From positions 682,001-746,000 of the forward strand of contig NZ_BIME01000002.1 in assembly GCF_004000925.1 (NCBI RefSeq): a stretch of DNA of 64,000 nucleotides, given 5' to 3'. Position 1 is the stretch's first letter. Each line of letters opens with the position of its first letter. Positions 9,809 to 18,512 of this stretch are shown here, in pieces. The stretch is from Paenibacillus illinoisensis NBRC 15959 (GTDB lineage Bacteria > Bacillota > Bacilli > Paenibacillales > Paenibacillaceae). The position numbers and the translations under genes were made by a program. Under the pieces are notes generated by a model. That model did no database searches and was not told where the DNA came from. It was given only the letters and a program-made list of their open reading frames with translations.

Positions 9809-10453
9809 ATGGACTTTCTTCCTGTGGAACGGAGCAGCCCCTACCATTGTCATGCATTCAAGTTCACGACGCAGGGAAAGTTGCCAACTCCTTCGGATTG
9901 GGAACATTGTGTGCCTCTGAATTTGGTCAATACAGTGACGGGTTTGCCACCTCTGCAATCAACCGAAGTACGTTTGGGGTGGAGTGAGGAATACCTGCAT
10001 ATCCGTTATGTGTGTCAGGACCCCTACGTCGTATCCAATTTCACGGAAAGAGATCAACCTCTGTACGAACAAGACGTAGTTGAAATCTTTATCGACGAAA
10101 AAGGGGATGGCCGAAGTTACATGGAGCTGGAGATCAGTCCGAACAACGTGATTTTCGATGCTCTCATCCAAAATGATGACGGACAGGGCAAGAAGCTGAA
10201 GGTAGATGTAACTTGGCGCCTAGAGGGACTTCAAACCGAGGTGGAAGCCGATGACCAAGGTAACCGACTGTACTGTATTCATATCCCGTCCGATAATTTC
10301 AACTCACCCTTGACTTCAGGATTATGTTGGAGAGTTAACATGTATCGCATTGATGAGAATGAACAGGGAGAACGGGAATATCAGGCTTGGCAGCCAACCG
10401 GAGCCATTAACTTTCATATGTCATCCAAGTTTGGTCTATTGCAATTGGCTTAG
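9809..10453 (+). CDS. cytoplasmic carbohydrate-binding family 9-like protein
   Basis: 214 residues, a CBM9-like beta-sandwich (DOMON-related) domain over most of the length: VRLGWSEEYLHIRYVCQDP, then YEQDVVEIFIDEKGDGRSYMELEISPNNVIFDA, then WRVNMYRIDENEQGEREYQAWQPT. No signal peptide or anchor is visible, so unlike the CBM9 modules of secreted xylanases this copy should act in the cytoplasm. The start follows TTAAGGAGATG with good spacing. It is the first gene of a cassette with a sugar isomerase-like TIM barrel and a Gfo/Idh/MocA dehydrogenase. A role as sugar-binding or accessory subunit of that pathway is inference. Confidence 0.75.
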   Translation: MDFLPVERSSPYHCHAFKFTTQGKLPTPSDWEHCVPLNLVNTVTGLPPLQSTEVRLGWSEEYLHIRYVCQDPYVVSNFTERDQPLYEQDVVEIFIDEKGDGRSYMELEISPNNVIFDALIQNDDGQGKKLKVDVTWRLEGLQTEVEADDQGNRLYCIHIPSDNFNSPLTSGLCWRVNMYRIDENEQGEREYQAWQPTGAINFHMSSKFGLLQLA

Positions 10454-10487
10454 CATTGCCATTCATAACGACGAGGAGGTAATGAAG

Positions 10488-11336
10488 ATGAAAAAAGGAA
10501 TAAATATATGGTCGTTTCCAGGGAACTTAGCCATCGCAGACTGTATTAGGACAGCTAAGAAGGCTGGATTCGAGGGGATTGAACTATCGCTGAACGGAGA
10601 AGGGGAGCTAAGCCTGTCAACCACAGATCAGGAAGTTCGCGATATTCAAGGACGTCTTGAAGAGGCAGGAATTGAGATTGCAGGTCTAGCTACCGGACTA
10701 TACTGGGATTATCCGATGACGAGTGCGAATACGCAGACTCGCACCAAAGCAATGGATGTGTGCAAAAAACAGTTGGAACTCGCAGCCGCATTTGGCGTGG
10801 ATACGATCTTGGTAATTCCCGGTGCCGTAGGGGTTGATTTTATCCCTGAGAGCGAAGTGACTGATTACGAGGTGGCCTATGAGCGGGCTCAAGAAGCTAT
10901 CGCATACCTGCTGCCATATGCTGAAAGTGCCGGAGTATCGATCGGAATTGAAAATGTATGGAACAAGTTTCTGGTGTCGCCGCTCGAACTTCGTACGTTC
11001 ATCGATTCCTTCCAATCCAAGTATGTTGGCTCCTATTTCGACGTAGGCAATGTGGTGCAGAGCGGCTATCCGGAACAATGGGTTCGTATTCTGGGGCATC
11101 GGATCAAAAAGGTCCATTTAAAGGATTATCGCCGGCAAGCGGGTGGACTACATGGCTTTGTGGATCTACTCGCCGGAGATGTGAATTATCCCGCTGTTAT
11201 GGAAGCATTACGTAACATTGGTTACGACAACTACGTTACGGCAGAGATGATTCCGCCATACACCCATCATTCTGAGCAGATAGTCTACAACACGTCCAGA
11301 GCGATGGATGCTATTCTGGAGAGATCCATTTATTGA
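10488..11336 (+). CDS. sugar phosphate isomerase/epimerase-like TIM barrel
   Basis: 282-residue xylose-isomerase-like TIM barrel (AP endonuclease family 2 fold). Metal-binding-type motifs are in the expected order: EGIELSLNGEG, SIGIENVWNKF, SYFDVGNVVQSGYPEQW, KKVHLKDYR and ITAEM-like YVTAEMIPPY. The start was placed at 10488 because GAGGAGGT at 10473-10480 is 7 nt upstream; the in-frame ATG at 10482 is too close and a longer frame from 10350 overlaps the upstream gene. These proteins epimerise, isomerise or eliminate on ketosugars and inositols. Pairing with the Gfo/Idh/MocA gene suggests it works on a keto intermediate; the substrate is unknown. Confidence 0.82.
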   Translation: MKKGINIWSFPGNLAIADCIRTAKKAGFEGIELSLNGEGELSLSTTDQEVRDIQGRLEEAGIEIAGLATGLYWDYPMTSANTQTRTKAMDVCKKQLELAAAFGVDTILVIPGAVGVDFIPESEVTDYEVAYERAQEAIAYLLPYAESAGVSIGIENVWNKFLVSPLELRTFIDSFQSKYVGSYFDVGNVVQSGYPEQWVRILGHRIKKVHLKDYRRQAGGLHGFVDLLAGDVNYPAVMEALRNIGYDNYVTAEMIPPYTHHSEQIVYNTSRAMDAILERSIY

Positions 11337-11390
11337 AATCATATAACAACGCATTTATAAAATATCATTTTTACATTAGGAGGGAAACAC

Positions 11391-12434
11391 ATGTTGAAAG
11401 TGGGCTTGGTTGGTTTTGGTTTTATGGGGCGCATGCATTTTGATAACTATATACGCCTCGCCTCGGAAGGGGAATCTGTCGAACTAGTTGCTATCTGTGA
11501 TTTGAAAATAGATGAACTACAGCATGGTAAAGCATCCGGAAATATGGCAACAGAGCAAGAAATTTATGACCTCACACCTTATCGGCTATACGACGACATC
11601 GCAGAAATGGTGGAGCAAGAAGAACTGGATATCATTGATATTACATTGCCTACACCGCTGCACGCAGAGCTCACATGTGCCATGTTGGACAAAGGCATCC
11701 ATGTGCTTTGTGAAAAGCCAGTCGCACGCCATTCATCAGATGGTTGGAAGATGGCCCATGCCGCAAAACAGACGGGAAAAACACTGATGATCGGTCAATG
11801 TTTACGCTTTTGGCCAGCATATGAATATCTCAAGTCAGTGGTTGATGAGAAGCGGTATGGAGCGGTGAAAGCAGGTTATTTCTTCCGTGGTTCAGGTTTG
11901 CCTCAAGAATGGTTTCTGGATGGTGACAAAAGCGGTGGCTGTATATTAGATATGCATATCCATGATACGGATATCATCCACTGGTTATTTGGAAAACCGG
12001 ACCAGGTTTCTACACTCGCTCGTAATGTGAATCCAGGGAGTGGCTATGATATCCTATCGACCCATTATCTATATCCTGATGGAAAGGTACTGAATGCACA
12101 GGCAGATTGGACGTTAGAGGGTGATTACGGTTTCTCAATGACATTCCGCGTTAATTTTGAGAAGGGAAACCTTGTATTTGAGAATGGAGAACTAAAAGTG
12201 AATCCGAATGATGCACCAGGCTTTGTTGCCGATCTTTCTCCAGACTCGGGGTATTATCAACAAATCCGGTACTTTATCCGCTCGGTTGCAGCAGGGGAAC
12301 CAGTGTCGGTATGCACCCCAGAGAGCGCGATAGGAAGTCTTGAAATTATAGAAGCAGAGATACGCTCAGCAGATGAACGAGGTGCACTTATAACGCTCGG
12401 GGAAAAGGCTAGCAGCCTGACAGCGGAGGTATAG
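11391..12434 (+). CDS. Gfo/Idh/MocA family NAD(P)-dependent oxidoreductase
   Basis: 347 residues. The N-terminal Rossmann fold begins LKVGLVGFGFMGRMH, with the family motif GIHVLCEKPVARHSSDGWKM (catalytic Lys in EKP) near residue 105. The C-terminal beta-sheet domain holds GGCILDMHIHDTDIIHWLFGKP with the HxxD-type catalytic residues. These enzymes oxidise or reduce a ring hydroxyl of sugars or inositols. It starts 54 nt after the isomerase-like gene behind TTAGGAGGG, so the three genes are one transcript. It is probably the redox half of the cassette. Confidence 0.85.
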   Translation: MLKVGLVGFGFMGRMHFDNYIRLASEGESVELVAICDLKIDELQHGKASGNMATEQEIYDLTPYRLYDDIAEMVEQEELDIIDITLPTPLHAELTCAMLDKGIHVLCEKPVARHSSDGWKMAHAAKQTGKTLMIGQCLRFWPAYEYLKSVVDEKRYGAVKAGYFFRGSGLPQEWFLDGDKSGGCILDMHIHDTDIIHWLFGKPDQVSTLARNVNPGSGYDILSTHYLYPDGKVLNAQADWTLEGDYGFSMTFRVNFEKGNLVFENGELKVNPNDAPGFVADLSPDSGYYQQIRYFIRSVAAGEPVSVCTPESAIGSLEIIEAEIRSADERGALITLGEKASSLTAEV

Positions 12435-12580
12435 TTTATTTCATTAATTATGTTTCTTCTGATGGACAAAAACCTGCACTCTGTAGAATGGAACAGATAA
12501 GACCGTATTCATATTCGAGCCCCACTTTTAATTATTTCTGAGGAGAGGCGATTTGGGAATTATAAAAGTAAAATAATTAT

Positions 12581-12668
12581 TCAACTAACGGGAACGATAG
12601 CTTAATAAAACTAAGAAAGCAGCTGATCTATATGATCGGCTGCTATTTTTTTACTAATGGACTGGTCT
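12581..12668 (+). repeat. dispersed intergenic repeat, copy A
   Basis: One of four copies (others at 19149, 24766 and 46401) of an about 85-bp element: left motif CTAACGGGAACGATAG, an AAGAAAGCAGCTGATC half, a GATCGGCTGCT half, a T tract and right motif CTAATGG (CTAACGGG in copy C). The hairpin at 12618-12652 has an 11-bp stem with one G-T pair and a T-rich tail, so it also looks like the terminator of the oxidoreductase transcript. All copies lie in gaps and in the same orientation. No coding capacity. Confidence 0.8.
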
Positions 12669-12698
12669 CTATCAATCCATTGGTAGCCTCTTACATGA

Positions 12699-14024
12699 TT
12701 ATTTCAAGGATGGAAGCCATCCCGACAAGAGCGCTCCGCCGCGGGTATCGTTGTCAGCCATAAGTTCGCCTCCATGTCGCCGGATGATGCGTTCGGATAT
12801 AGCCATGCCCAGACCGCTGCCTCCAGTAGAACGGTTCCGGGACATCTCGCCTCGAAATAAGGGTTCGAATACCCGCTTCAGTTCATTCTCTGCAAATCCT
12901 GAACCCGTATCTCGGATTGTAAACCTGACTTGATCGGTAATGCTGTTGCACTCTATGATAATTTTTCCGGAATCAGGGGTGTATCTGACGGCATTATCCA
13001 TTAAATTGCTGATCGCGCGTTCTAGCAGATGAGCGTCGCCGCGAACAATGCATGCACCTGTTAAATGCAAATTTATTGAGATATTCTTTTGCTGAGCCGA
13101 GGGCGCCACATTTTCTACCGATTGCTGCAGAACAGTGTGCAGGTTTACGACTTCTTCGATAAGCATAAATTCGCTATAATCCATTTTGGAAAACGTAAAT
13201 AGATCCTCGACCAAACGGTGCAGCTGTAATGCTTTTTCTTTGCATACGGCGACGTACTTCGCAGTTTTTTCTTGTGATTGGGCTATCCCCAGTTCAAGTC
13301 CTTCGAGGTATCCACGCAGTGCAAAGAGCGGGGTTCTAAGATCGTGTGCCACAGCGGCAATGACGAAACGACGTTCCTCTTCGAGGCTCGTTTGTTTCAA
13401 GTGAGACGTTTGCAATCCTTGTACCATCTCGTCAAAAGCATCCCGGACATCGGCAATTTCCTTGATGTGTGAAGCAGGAATAGGCACGTTCCAATCCCCG
13501 GAAGCAAGCAATCGCACAGACGTACTAAGCCTCTCAAGCGGTTTGATCAAAAAATGCCGCATCGCCATGCTGATGACAAACAAGGCAACCAAAAATCCGA
13601 TAAAGATTGAGAACACTTGGAGCTGGTTTGTTTTAGGAATGTAAAGTTCGATTTTCCCTTTTATTTGACCATCTGCGAGCAATGTATATCGTTCAACAGT
13701 TGAATATCTATTGATATGGTCCGCATTAGTACGATAAATCTCCTGTCCGGCAGCGGAGACCAGGGAAACCTTCATGTTTGTATCATCCAACAGGCCTTTC
13801 AACTGCACCTGCCATTCGGGTACACTCCAGCGGTCCATATTCGCTTCGATCTGCCCAATAATCTCATTCTGTTGCATTTGTTGTTCTTCATTCAGCAGTG
13901 GAGCTGCGGAAAATCGTAAGGTTCCGGTTTCGATATAATGAGCGGTCAAAAAGAGGAGCCAAGGCAACAGCAGGATGAACAGCAGAAAAAGCAACATGAG
14001 TTTACGAATCCTTAACGTTCTCAC
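12699..14024 (-). CDS. HAMP sensor histidine kinase
   Basis: Membrane histidine kinase of 441 residues. Transmembrane segments are near 8-28 and 136-158, flanking a roughly 105-residue extracytoplasmic sensor, then HAMP (about 159-212), dimerisation domain with phospho-accepting His227 in VAHDLRTPLFALRGYLE, and an ATPase domain with N box (LMDNAVRYTP), DTGSGF and GGSGLGMAISERI. It overlaps the response-regulator gene by 23 nt, so the two form an operon read leftward from about 14715. The closest functional class is PhoR/YclK-like; the stimulus is unknown. Confidence 0.9.
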   Translation of the reverse strand: MRTLRIRKLMLLFLLFILLLPWLLFLTAHYIETGTLRFSAAPLLNEEQQMQQNEIIGQIEANMDRWSVPEWQVQLKGLLDDTNMKVSLVSAAGQEIYRTNADHINRYSTVERYTLLADGQIKGKIELYIPKTNQLQVFSIFIGFLVALFVISMAMRHFLIKPLERLSTSVRLLASGDWNVPIPASHIKEIADVRDAFDEMVQGLQTSHLKQTSLEEERRFVIAAVAHDLRTPLFALRGYLEGLELGIAQSQEKTAKYVAVCKEKALQLHRLVEDLFTFSKMDYSEFMLIEEVVNLHTVLQQSVENVAPSAQQKNISINLHLTGACIVRGDAHLLERAISNLMDNAVRYTPDSGKIIIECNSITDQVRFTIRDTGSGFAENELKRVFEPLFRGEMSRNRSTGGSGLGMAISERIIRRHGGELMADNDTRGGALLSGWLPSLK

Positions 14025-14715
14025 GTGAACCTCCTTCGTAGCGATATCCCACGCCCCAAACGTTCACCAGATATTGCGGATTAGCCGGATCGATTTCGAT
14101 CTTCTCGCGCAAGCGGCTTACATGCACACGAACCGTATGTCTGTCGCCAATGCCTGCCCAATACTTGTCCAGCAATTGATCATACGTAAATACGTGCTTG
14201 GGGTGCTGGGTAAACAGCAGCAACAATTCATATTCTTTGGGGGTAAACATGACTTTGTTGCCTTCTACGAATACTTCTCTGGATACGAGGTTTAATTGCA
14301 GATGACCGTTTTCCAGCAAAGATTCTACCGTGGTCTGAGGTGGGGAAGAAGTACGTCTTAATACAGCCTTTACTCTAGCAACAATTTCGCCAGGAGAAGC
14401 CGTTTTCACAATGTAGTCATCTCCACCCAGCGAAAGCCCTCTAATTTTATCCACGTCATCACTTTTGGCGCTTAAGAACAATATCGGCACAGAACTTTCT
14501 TTGCGAATCTGGCGGCACAAATCGAAGCCGTTCTGTCCAGGCATCATGATGTCCAGAACGATACATTGAATGGCACAATGCTGGAGCGCATCCCAAGCCT
14601 CAGTAGCGTTGCAAGCCGTGATGACACGAAATTGTTCGTGTTCCAAGAAGTCTTTTAATAATTCGACAATGCTAAGGTCGTCGTCAACAATAAGCACAGT
14701 AATTGAATCGTTCAT
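14002..14715 (-). CDS. OmpR/PhoB family response regulator
   Basis: 237 residues. The receiver domain (about 5-118) has the acidic pocket VDDD, phosphorylated Asp55 in CIVLDIMMPG and the conserved Lys in GDDYIVKTASP. The C-terminal winged helix (about 135-232) has FTPKEYELLLLFTQHP and HTVRVHVSRLREKIE. It is translated first in the operon and its 3' end overlaps the kinase gene. The target genes are not shown by the sequence; the divergent DJ-1/PfpI gene at 14909 is the nearest candidate. Confidence 0.92.
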   Translation of the reverse strand: MNDSITVLIVDDDLSIVELLKDFLEHEQFRVITACNATEAWDALQHCAIQCIVLDIMMPGQNGFDLCRQIRKESSVPILFLSAKSDDVDKIRGLSLGGDDYIVKTASPGEIVARVKAVLRRTSSPPQTTVESLLENGHLQLNLVSREVFVEGNKVMFTPKEYELLLLFTQHPKHVFTYDQLLDKYWAGIGDRHTVRVHVSRLREKIEIDPANPQYLVNVWGVGYRYEGGSRENVKDS

Positions 14716-14908
14716 CCGTATCCCACCTTCAAAACCTAGTGTAACATGGGCGTATTGAAAACGAATGAATGTTTATAATTTTGTGATATTTTGTTGATGG
14801 TTTTGTGGCGGGTGTGCGCCTTCTTTCGAGAGGTTTTGTTGGTATCCTTTTCAAAGGAACAGGGAGAATTCCCTGCATCAGGATCGAAATCAGAGGGAGG
14901 ACATATTT

Positions 14909-15928
14909 ATGTTGCATGTTCAAATTGTGTTGTTTGATGGTTTTGATCTCTTGGATGCAATTGCGCCTTATGAAGTGTTTATTGCGGCATCGATGTATAC
15001 TGAAGAAGCCCTGAGGGTAGAACTAGTGACCGCGGAAGGGCCACGGGACGTCACAAGTGGCATTCAAGGGCTGGAGATCGAGGCGACTGGGAAACTGGAT
15101 CCTGAATGTGGGGGCATGATCCTTGTGCCGGGCGCATCCGGTAAAGTCTCCGGAGAGGAGCCTGATTCAATTCCAATCATTCTGAACCATGCTGCTGGTA
15201 CAGAAATTTCTGTAAAGATTAGACAAGCATTGGAACGAGAAGACGTTCTAGTTGCTACGGTGTGTGGCGGTTCGCTTCTGCTTGCGATGGCAGGTTTGCT
15301 TGAAGGCAGACATGCAGTTACGCATCATATGGGCATGGGAGTTTTGGGCGCTACCGGTGCATTTCCTATTCAGGCACGCATTGTGGATGACGGCAATTTG
15401 GTGAGTGCAGGTGGTGTGACTTCTGGGCTTGATGTTGCGTTATATTTAGTGGAACGTACACTAGGCCCTCGTATCGCACATGCCGTGGAACAGCTATTTG
15501 AATTTGAGCGGCGGGGAACGGTATGGAAAGCAGAAGGAATGGTGCGGGCGGATGACATGGACGCGACAGGAAAAGAAGAGGAAATAAAATTCGCGCCGGT
15601 TACCCTAGAGAAGGTGCATACCTCTGCGTCACTTTACGAAGGGAAATGGGAAGTAGTCATCTCAACACCAATTGGAAAACTTGAAACTAGGCTTGTGATT
15701 CATACAGATAACGGCAGCATTCGGGGCACAGCTACGCAAGACGGTGAGACTGTGGAACTCATCCAACCTCGGGATCAGGGTGATAAATTAGTCTGGGATC
15801 TTCGGGTGAGCAAACCGATGAAATTACAGCTTCATTTTGAGGTAAACGTACAAGGGGATGTGATGACTGGAACTGCCAAGGCTGGTTTCTTGCCAGCATC
15901 GAAACTGACAGGTCATCGCTTAGTTTGA
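14909..15928 (+). CDS. DJ-1/PfpI family protein with extra C-terminal domain
   Basis: 339 residues, longer than a plain DJ-1/PfpI domain (about 190-220). Residues 1-200 carry the class I glutamine amidotransferase-like fold (QIVLFDGFDLLDAIAPYEVF) with the nucleophile elbow VATVCGGSLLLAMAGLL, Cys119, followed by TGLDVALYLVERTLG-like text. Residues about 235-339 are a separate beta-rich module (YEGKWEVVISTPIGKLETRL to AKAGFLPASKLTGHRLV) resembling a small calycin-like barrel; I do not recognise it firmly. It is not followed by an AraC domain, so it is not a GlxA regulator. The start follows AGAGGGAGGACATATTT. A role in stress or small-molecule modification is inference. Confidence 0.75.
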   Translation: MLHVQIVLFDGFDLLDAIAPYEVFIAASMYTEEALRVELVTAEGPRDVTSGIQGLEIEATGKLDPECGGMILVPGASGKVSGEEPDSIPIILNHAAGTEISVKIRQALEREDVLVATVCGGSLLLAMAGLLEGRHAVTHHMGMGVLGATGAFPIQARIVDDGNLVSAGGVTSGLDVALYLVERTLGPRIAHAVEQLFEFERRGTVWKAEGMVRADDMDATGKEEEIKFAPVTLEKVHTSASLYEGKWEVVISTPIGKLETRLVIHTDNGSIRGTATQDGETVELIQPRDQGDKLVWDLRVSKPMKLQLHFEVNVQGDVMTGTAKAGFLPASKLTGHRLV

Positions 15929-15978
15929 TTGAGATTCAGTGTAACGACAGATGATATTAGAAATGGAAAGGTTCAATC

Positions 15979-16638
15979 ATGAAAAAAACAAACATGGCCT
16001 ACCGCGTTTTGGTCGGGGTCAGCATCATTTTCATTCTGTATTCACTAGTTAGACATTACGTATTCGATCCGGAAGCAACCGCATTTCTCAATCACAAAAC
16101 CGGGCTGAAGCGTGAATTGAATCTTCCGGTATGGCTAAAAATCATGTACATTCATGTTGCATTTGCATGTTTAGCAATGGCAGCAGGATTAGTCAATTTT
16201 TCAAGCTTCATACTGGAGAAACACCGGAAAATTCATCGGATCAATGGGTATGTCTATGTCGTTTCTGTGATGATGGTTGTGCTGACATCCGGCTACATGG
16301 CTCCATATTCCACAGGAGGCAAGATCAACAGCATCGCATTTAACATAATCAACATCATTTGGCCACTAATGACAGTTATGGCGATTGTGCAGATTAAAAA
16401 GAAACGAATCGTAAAACACCGGAATTACATGATCCGAAGTTATGCTTTCTGTTTTACGAATATGTTGATTCACCTAATCACATATATGTTCAATGAAGGC
16501 TTCGGCTTGGCCTATGCGAGTAGTTATACATATGGTTTGTATAGCAGCCTCGTTCTGTTATTGATCTTTCCGGACATGTTTATCCGGTATCTGAATAAGA
16601 TTAAAAAAAACAAAACGATCGAAACCTATTTTTCGTAG
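15979..16638 (+). CDS. DUF2306-type multi-pass membrane protein
   Basis: 219-residue integral membrane protein with about six hydrophobic segments and the DUF2306-like blocks HVAFACLAMAAGLVNF, KHRKIHRINGYVYV and KHRNYMIRSYAFCFTNML, in which conserved His and Arg residues flank helices. The family has no established function. It begins 50 nt after the DJ-1 gene behind GAAAGG, so co-transcription is likely. The last codons overlap a strong terminator. Confidence 0.7.
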   Translation: MKKTNMAYRVLVGVSIIFILYSLVRHYVFDPEATAFLNHKTGLKRELNLPVWLKIMYIHVAFACLAMAAGLVNFSSFILEKHRKIHRINGYVYVVSVMMVVLTSGYMAPYSTGGKINSIAFNIINIIWPLMTVMAIVQIKKKRIVKHRNYMIRSYAFCFTNMLIHLITYMFNEGFGLAYASSYTYGLYSSLVLLLIFPDMFIRYLNKIKKNKTIETYFS

Positions 16639-16655
16639 GTTTCGATCGTTTTTGT
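16612..16655 (+). terminator. intrinsic terminator overlapping a stop codon
   Basis: Perfect 15-bp stem (AACGATCGAAACCTA/TAGGTTTCGATCGTT) with a TTTTTCG loop and a following TTTTGTT. It includes the last codons of the DUF2306 gene, so the left arm is coding. Confidence 0.9.
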
Positions 16656-16809
16656 TGAACTGTAACAACGTTACATGTCATGTAACGATTCTTTTCTATC
16701 CGTAACAAAGTTTATCCTATCTAAAAAATTTGAATTTTAGCTCAAAAGACTTGATACCGCAGTTTTTTTTTCGGTACTTTCCATGATCTATATGTCTAAG
16801 AAATTTAAA

Positions 16810-16837
16810 TTGACATATCGCAAATGATCGATATAAT
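16810..16837 (+). promoter_or_regulatory. consensus promoter with embedded ArsR-type operator
   Basis: TTGACA (16810-16815) and TATAAT (16832-16837) are perfect -35 and -10 boxes with a 16-bp spacer. A perfect inverted repeat ATATCG-N8-CGATAT (16815-16834) lies across the spacer and both boxes, where a bound dimer would block RNA polymerase. The predicted transcription start falls at or within 1-2 nt of the ATG at 16845. Confidence 0.8.
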
Positions 16838-16844
16838 AAGGGTT

Positions 16845-17147
16845 ATGAATCCAATTGAAGTATTTAAAGCCATTTCGAATGAATCCAGGTTACAGATCTT
16901 ACAATGGCTCAAAGAACCATACGTGCATTTCAAACCCCATGAAGGAGTGGATATGAAGGAAGTAGGGGTTTGTGTAAGTCAAATAACCGACAAGCTTAAC
17001 ATGACACAGTCAACGGCTTCTCAATATCTTACGATATTGCAGCGGGCAGGGTTGATTACAACAAAACGGATAGGCAAATTTACGTATTATCAGAGAGACG
17101 AGGAAGCCATAAAGCAATTGGCTCGTTATATGATGAATGATATGTAA
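16845..17147 (+). CDS. ArsR family winged-helix repressor
   Basis: 100 residues from ATG 16845, with the small ArsR winged helix: FKAISNESRLQILQWL, then KLNMTQSTASQYLTILQRAGLITTKRIGKFTYY. The metal-site motif ELCVCDL of ArsR/CadC is replaced by VGVCVSQIT with one Cys, so metal sensing by that site is doubtful; many relatives sense other signals. The in-frame ATG at 16824 lies between the -35 and -10 boxes and cannot be used. The message appears leaderless. The MFS exporter 143 nt downstream is a likely target, and the palindrome in its own promoter implies autorepression. Confidence 0.85.
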   Translation: MNPIEVFKAISNESRLQILQWLKEPYVHFKPHEGVDMKEVGVCVSQITDKLNMTQSTASQYLTILQRAGLITTKRIGKFTYYQRDEEAIKQLARYMMNDM

Positions 17148-17290
17148 GTCGTTACTGAGTTCTTACCAAGAATTCAGTTTTTTCTCCGCTCATCATTTCG
17201 ACAATTCGTTATATGTTTATTTGTAATTATACATATCTACATTTCGCAATATGTCATTTATTATACTTTATTAAAGGAGTTGTATTACAT

Positions 17291-18469
17291 ATGTCATCGA
17301 GTTTGAAAGTCTATATTTTAGCTATCGTTAGTTTTTTGGTTGGGACTTCTGAGTATATTTTATCTGGCATTTTAGATAAGGTAGCCGGGTCTTTTGATGT
17401 CTCACTGGCTGCAGCTGGTCAGTTAATCACCATTTTTTCTCTGGTCTATGCTTTATTCACTCCAATTCTAATGGCGATAACCGCGAGTATGGACAGACGA
17501 AAATTGATCATTATTGGCCTAGCAATATTTGTGATTTCTAATATCCTCGCATTTACCCTACCAGGATATGGACTGTTTGTAGTTGCTCGTATCATTATGG
17601 CGATTGGTGCAGGAGTTGTTGTGGTCACTGCTTTAAATATTGCAGCTAAAATAGCACCAGCAGGTAAACAAGCAAGTGCTATTGCCACAGTGGTCATGGG
17701 TTTCACAGCATCATTAATCGTTGGTGTACCTCTTGGACGAATCACAGCCGACACTCTTGGTTGGAAATCAGTGTTTGGGGGGATTGCACTTTTGGGGATT
17801 ATCGCAATGATCATTCTTTCTTTCGCCATTCCGCGTATTAAGGGGGACGCGCCCATTCCGTTAAGACAGCAGTTAAGTTTATTGAAAAAGCCTAAAGTTG
17901 CATTAGGATTATCGATTACCTTCTTTTGGCTTGGAGGATACTCCATCGCTTATACGTACCTCTCTCCCTATTTGCTTGAAGTATCGGGACTAGGTGATAA
18001 ATATCTCAGCGGCGCATTGCTTATATTTGGTATAGCCAGCATGATTGGCTCCAAAATCGGCGGCTTCAGTACGGACCGGTGGGGCGTTCATCGAACATTA
18101 TCCGGTGGATTGGCACTCCACATTGTCATGCTGATCCTGTTGTCCGTTGTGACCCATACATTACTTGGTGTAATGATCGTTCTTTTGTTGTGGTCCTTCT
18201 CAGCATGGTCATCCGGTCCAACGCAGCAATATCATTTAACGACAATTGAACCTGAAGCATCAGGAGTTATGCTTGGTCTTAATCAGTCCATGATGCAGCT
18301 TGCTATGGCAGCAGGTGCTGGTGTGGGAGGGATAGCTGTTGAAACGATCTCTCTCACGTCGATTACATGGATTGGTGCTGCTGGGATTGCGATTGCAATA
18401 TTTGCATTGGTCATCCTAAATAAAATGAATACCGTTACAAAAGTTAATTCCAGCATCAACTATAAGTGA
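17291..18469 (+). CDS. MFS transporter (AraJ-like drug or sugar efflux)
   Basis: 392 residues, 12 predicted transmembrane helices. It starts MSSSLKVYILAIVSFLVGTSEYILSGILDKVA, the AraJ/YdhP-type opening with the conserved GTSEY-like block in helix 1, and has ASMDRRKLIIIGL between helices 2 and 3. The start at 17291 has AAAGGAG 11 nt upstream; the longer frame from 17213 is AT-rich and has no site. An exporter under the control of the upstream ArsR-type gene is the simplest reading. The substrate cannot be told from sequence. Confidence 0.85.
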   Translation: MSSSLKVYILAIVSFLVGTSEYILSGILDKVAGSFDVSLAAAGQLITIFSLVYALFTPILMAITASMDRRKLIIIGLAIFVISNILAFTLPGYGLFVVARIIMAIGAGVVVVTALNIAAKIAPAGKQASAIATVVMGFTASLIVGVPLGRITADTLGWKSVFGGIALLGIIAMIILSFAIPRIKGDAPIPLRQQLSLLKKPKVALGLSITFFWLGGYSIAYTYLSPYLLEVSGLGDKYLSGALLIFGIASMIGSKIGGFSTDRWGVHRTLSGGLALHIVMLILLSVVTHTLLGVMIVLLLWSFSAWSSGPTQQYHLTTIEPEASGVMLGLNQSMMQLAMAAGAGVGGIAVETISLTSITWIGAAGIAIAIFALVILNKMNTVTKVNSSINYK

Positions 18470-18477
18470 ATTACAAG

Positions 18478-18512
18478 GAGCACTCTTCTGAAGAGTGCTC
18501 TGTTTGCTTTTA
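18478..18512 (+). terminator. intrinsic terminator after MFS gene
   Basis: Stem GAGCACTCTTC/GAAGAGTGCTC with a minimal loop, followed by TGTTTGCTTTT. Confidence 0.8.

Noticed and set aside
14909-15928. GlxA-type transcription regulator
   Set aside because: The DJ-1/PfpI domain is present, but the C-terminal part has no AraC helix-turn-helix motif.
17446-17946. 166-residue minus-strand frame in the MFS gene
   Set aside because: Shadow of the transporter gene; long antisense frames are common opposite hydrophobic coding sequence.
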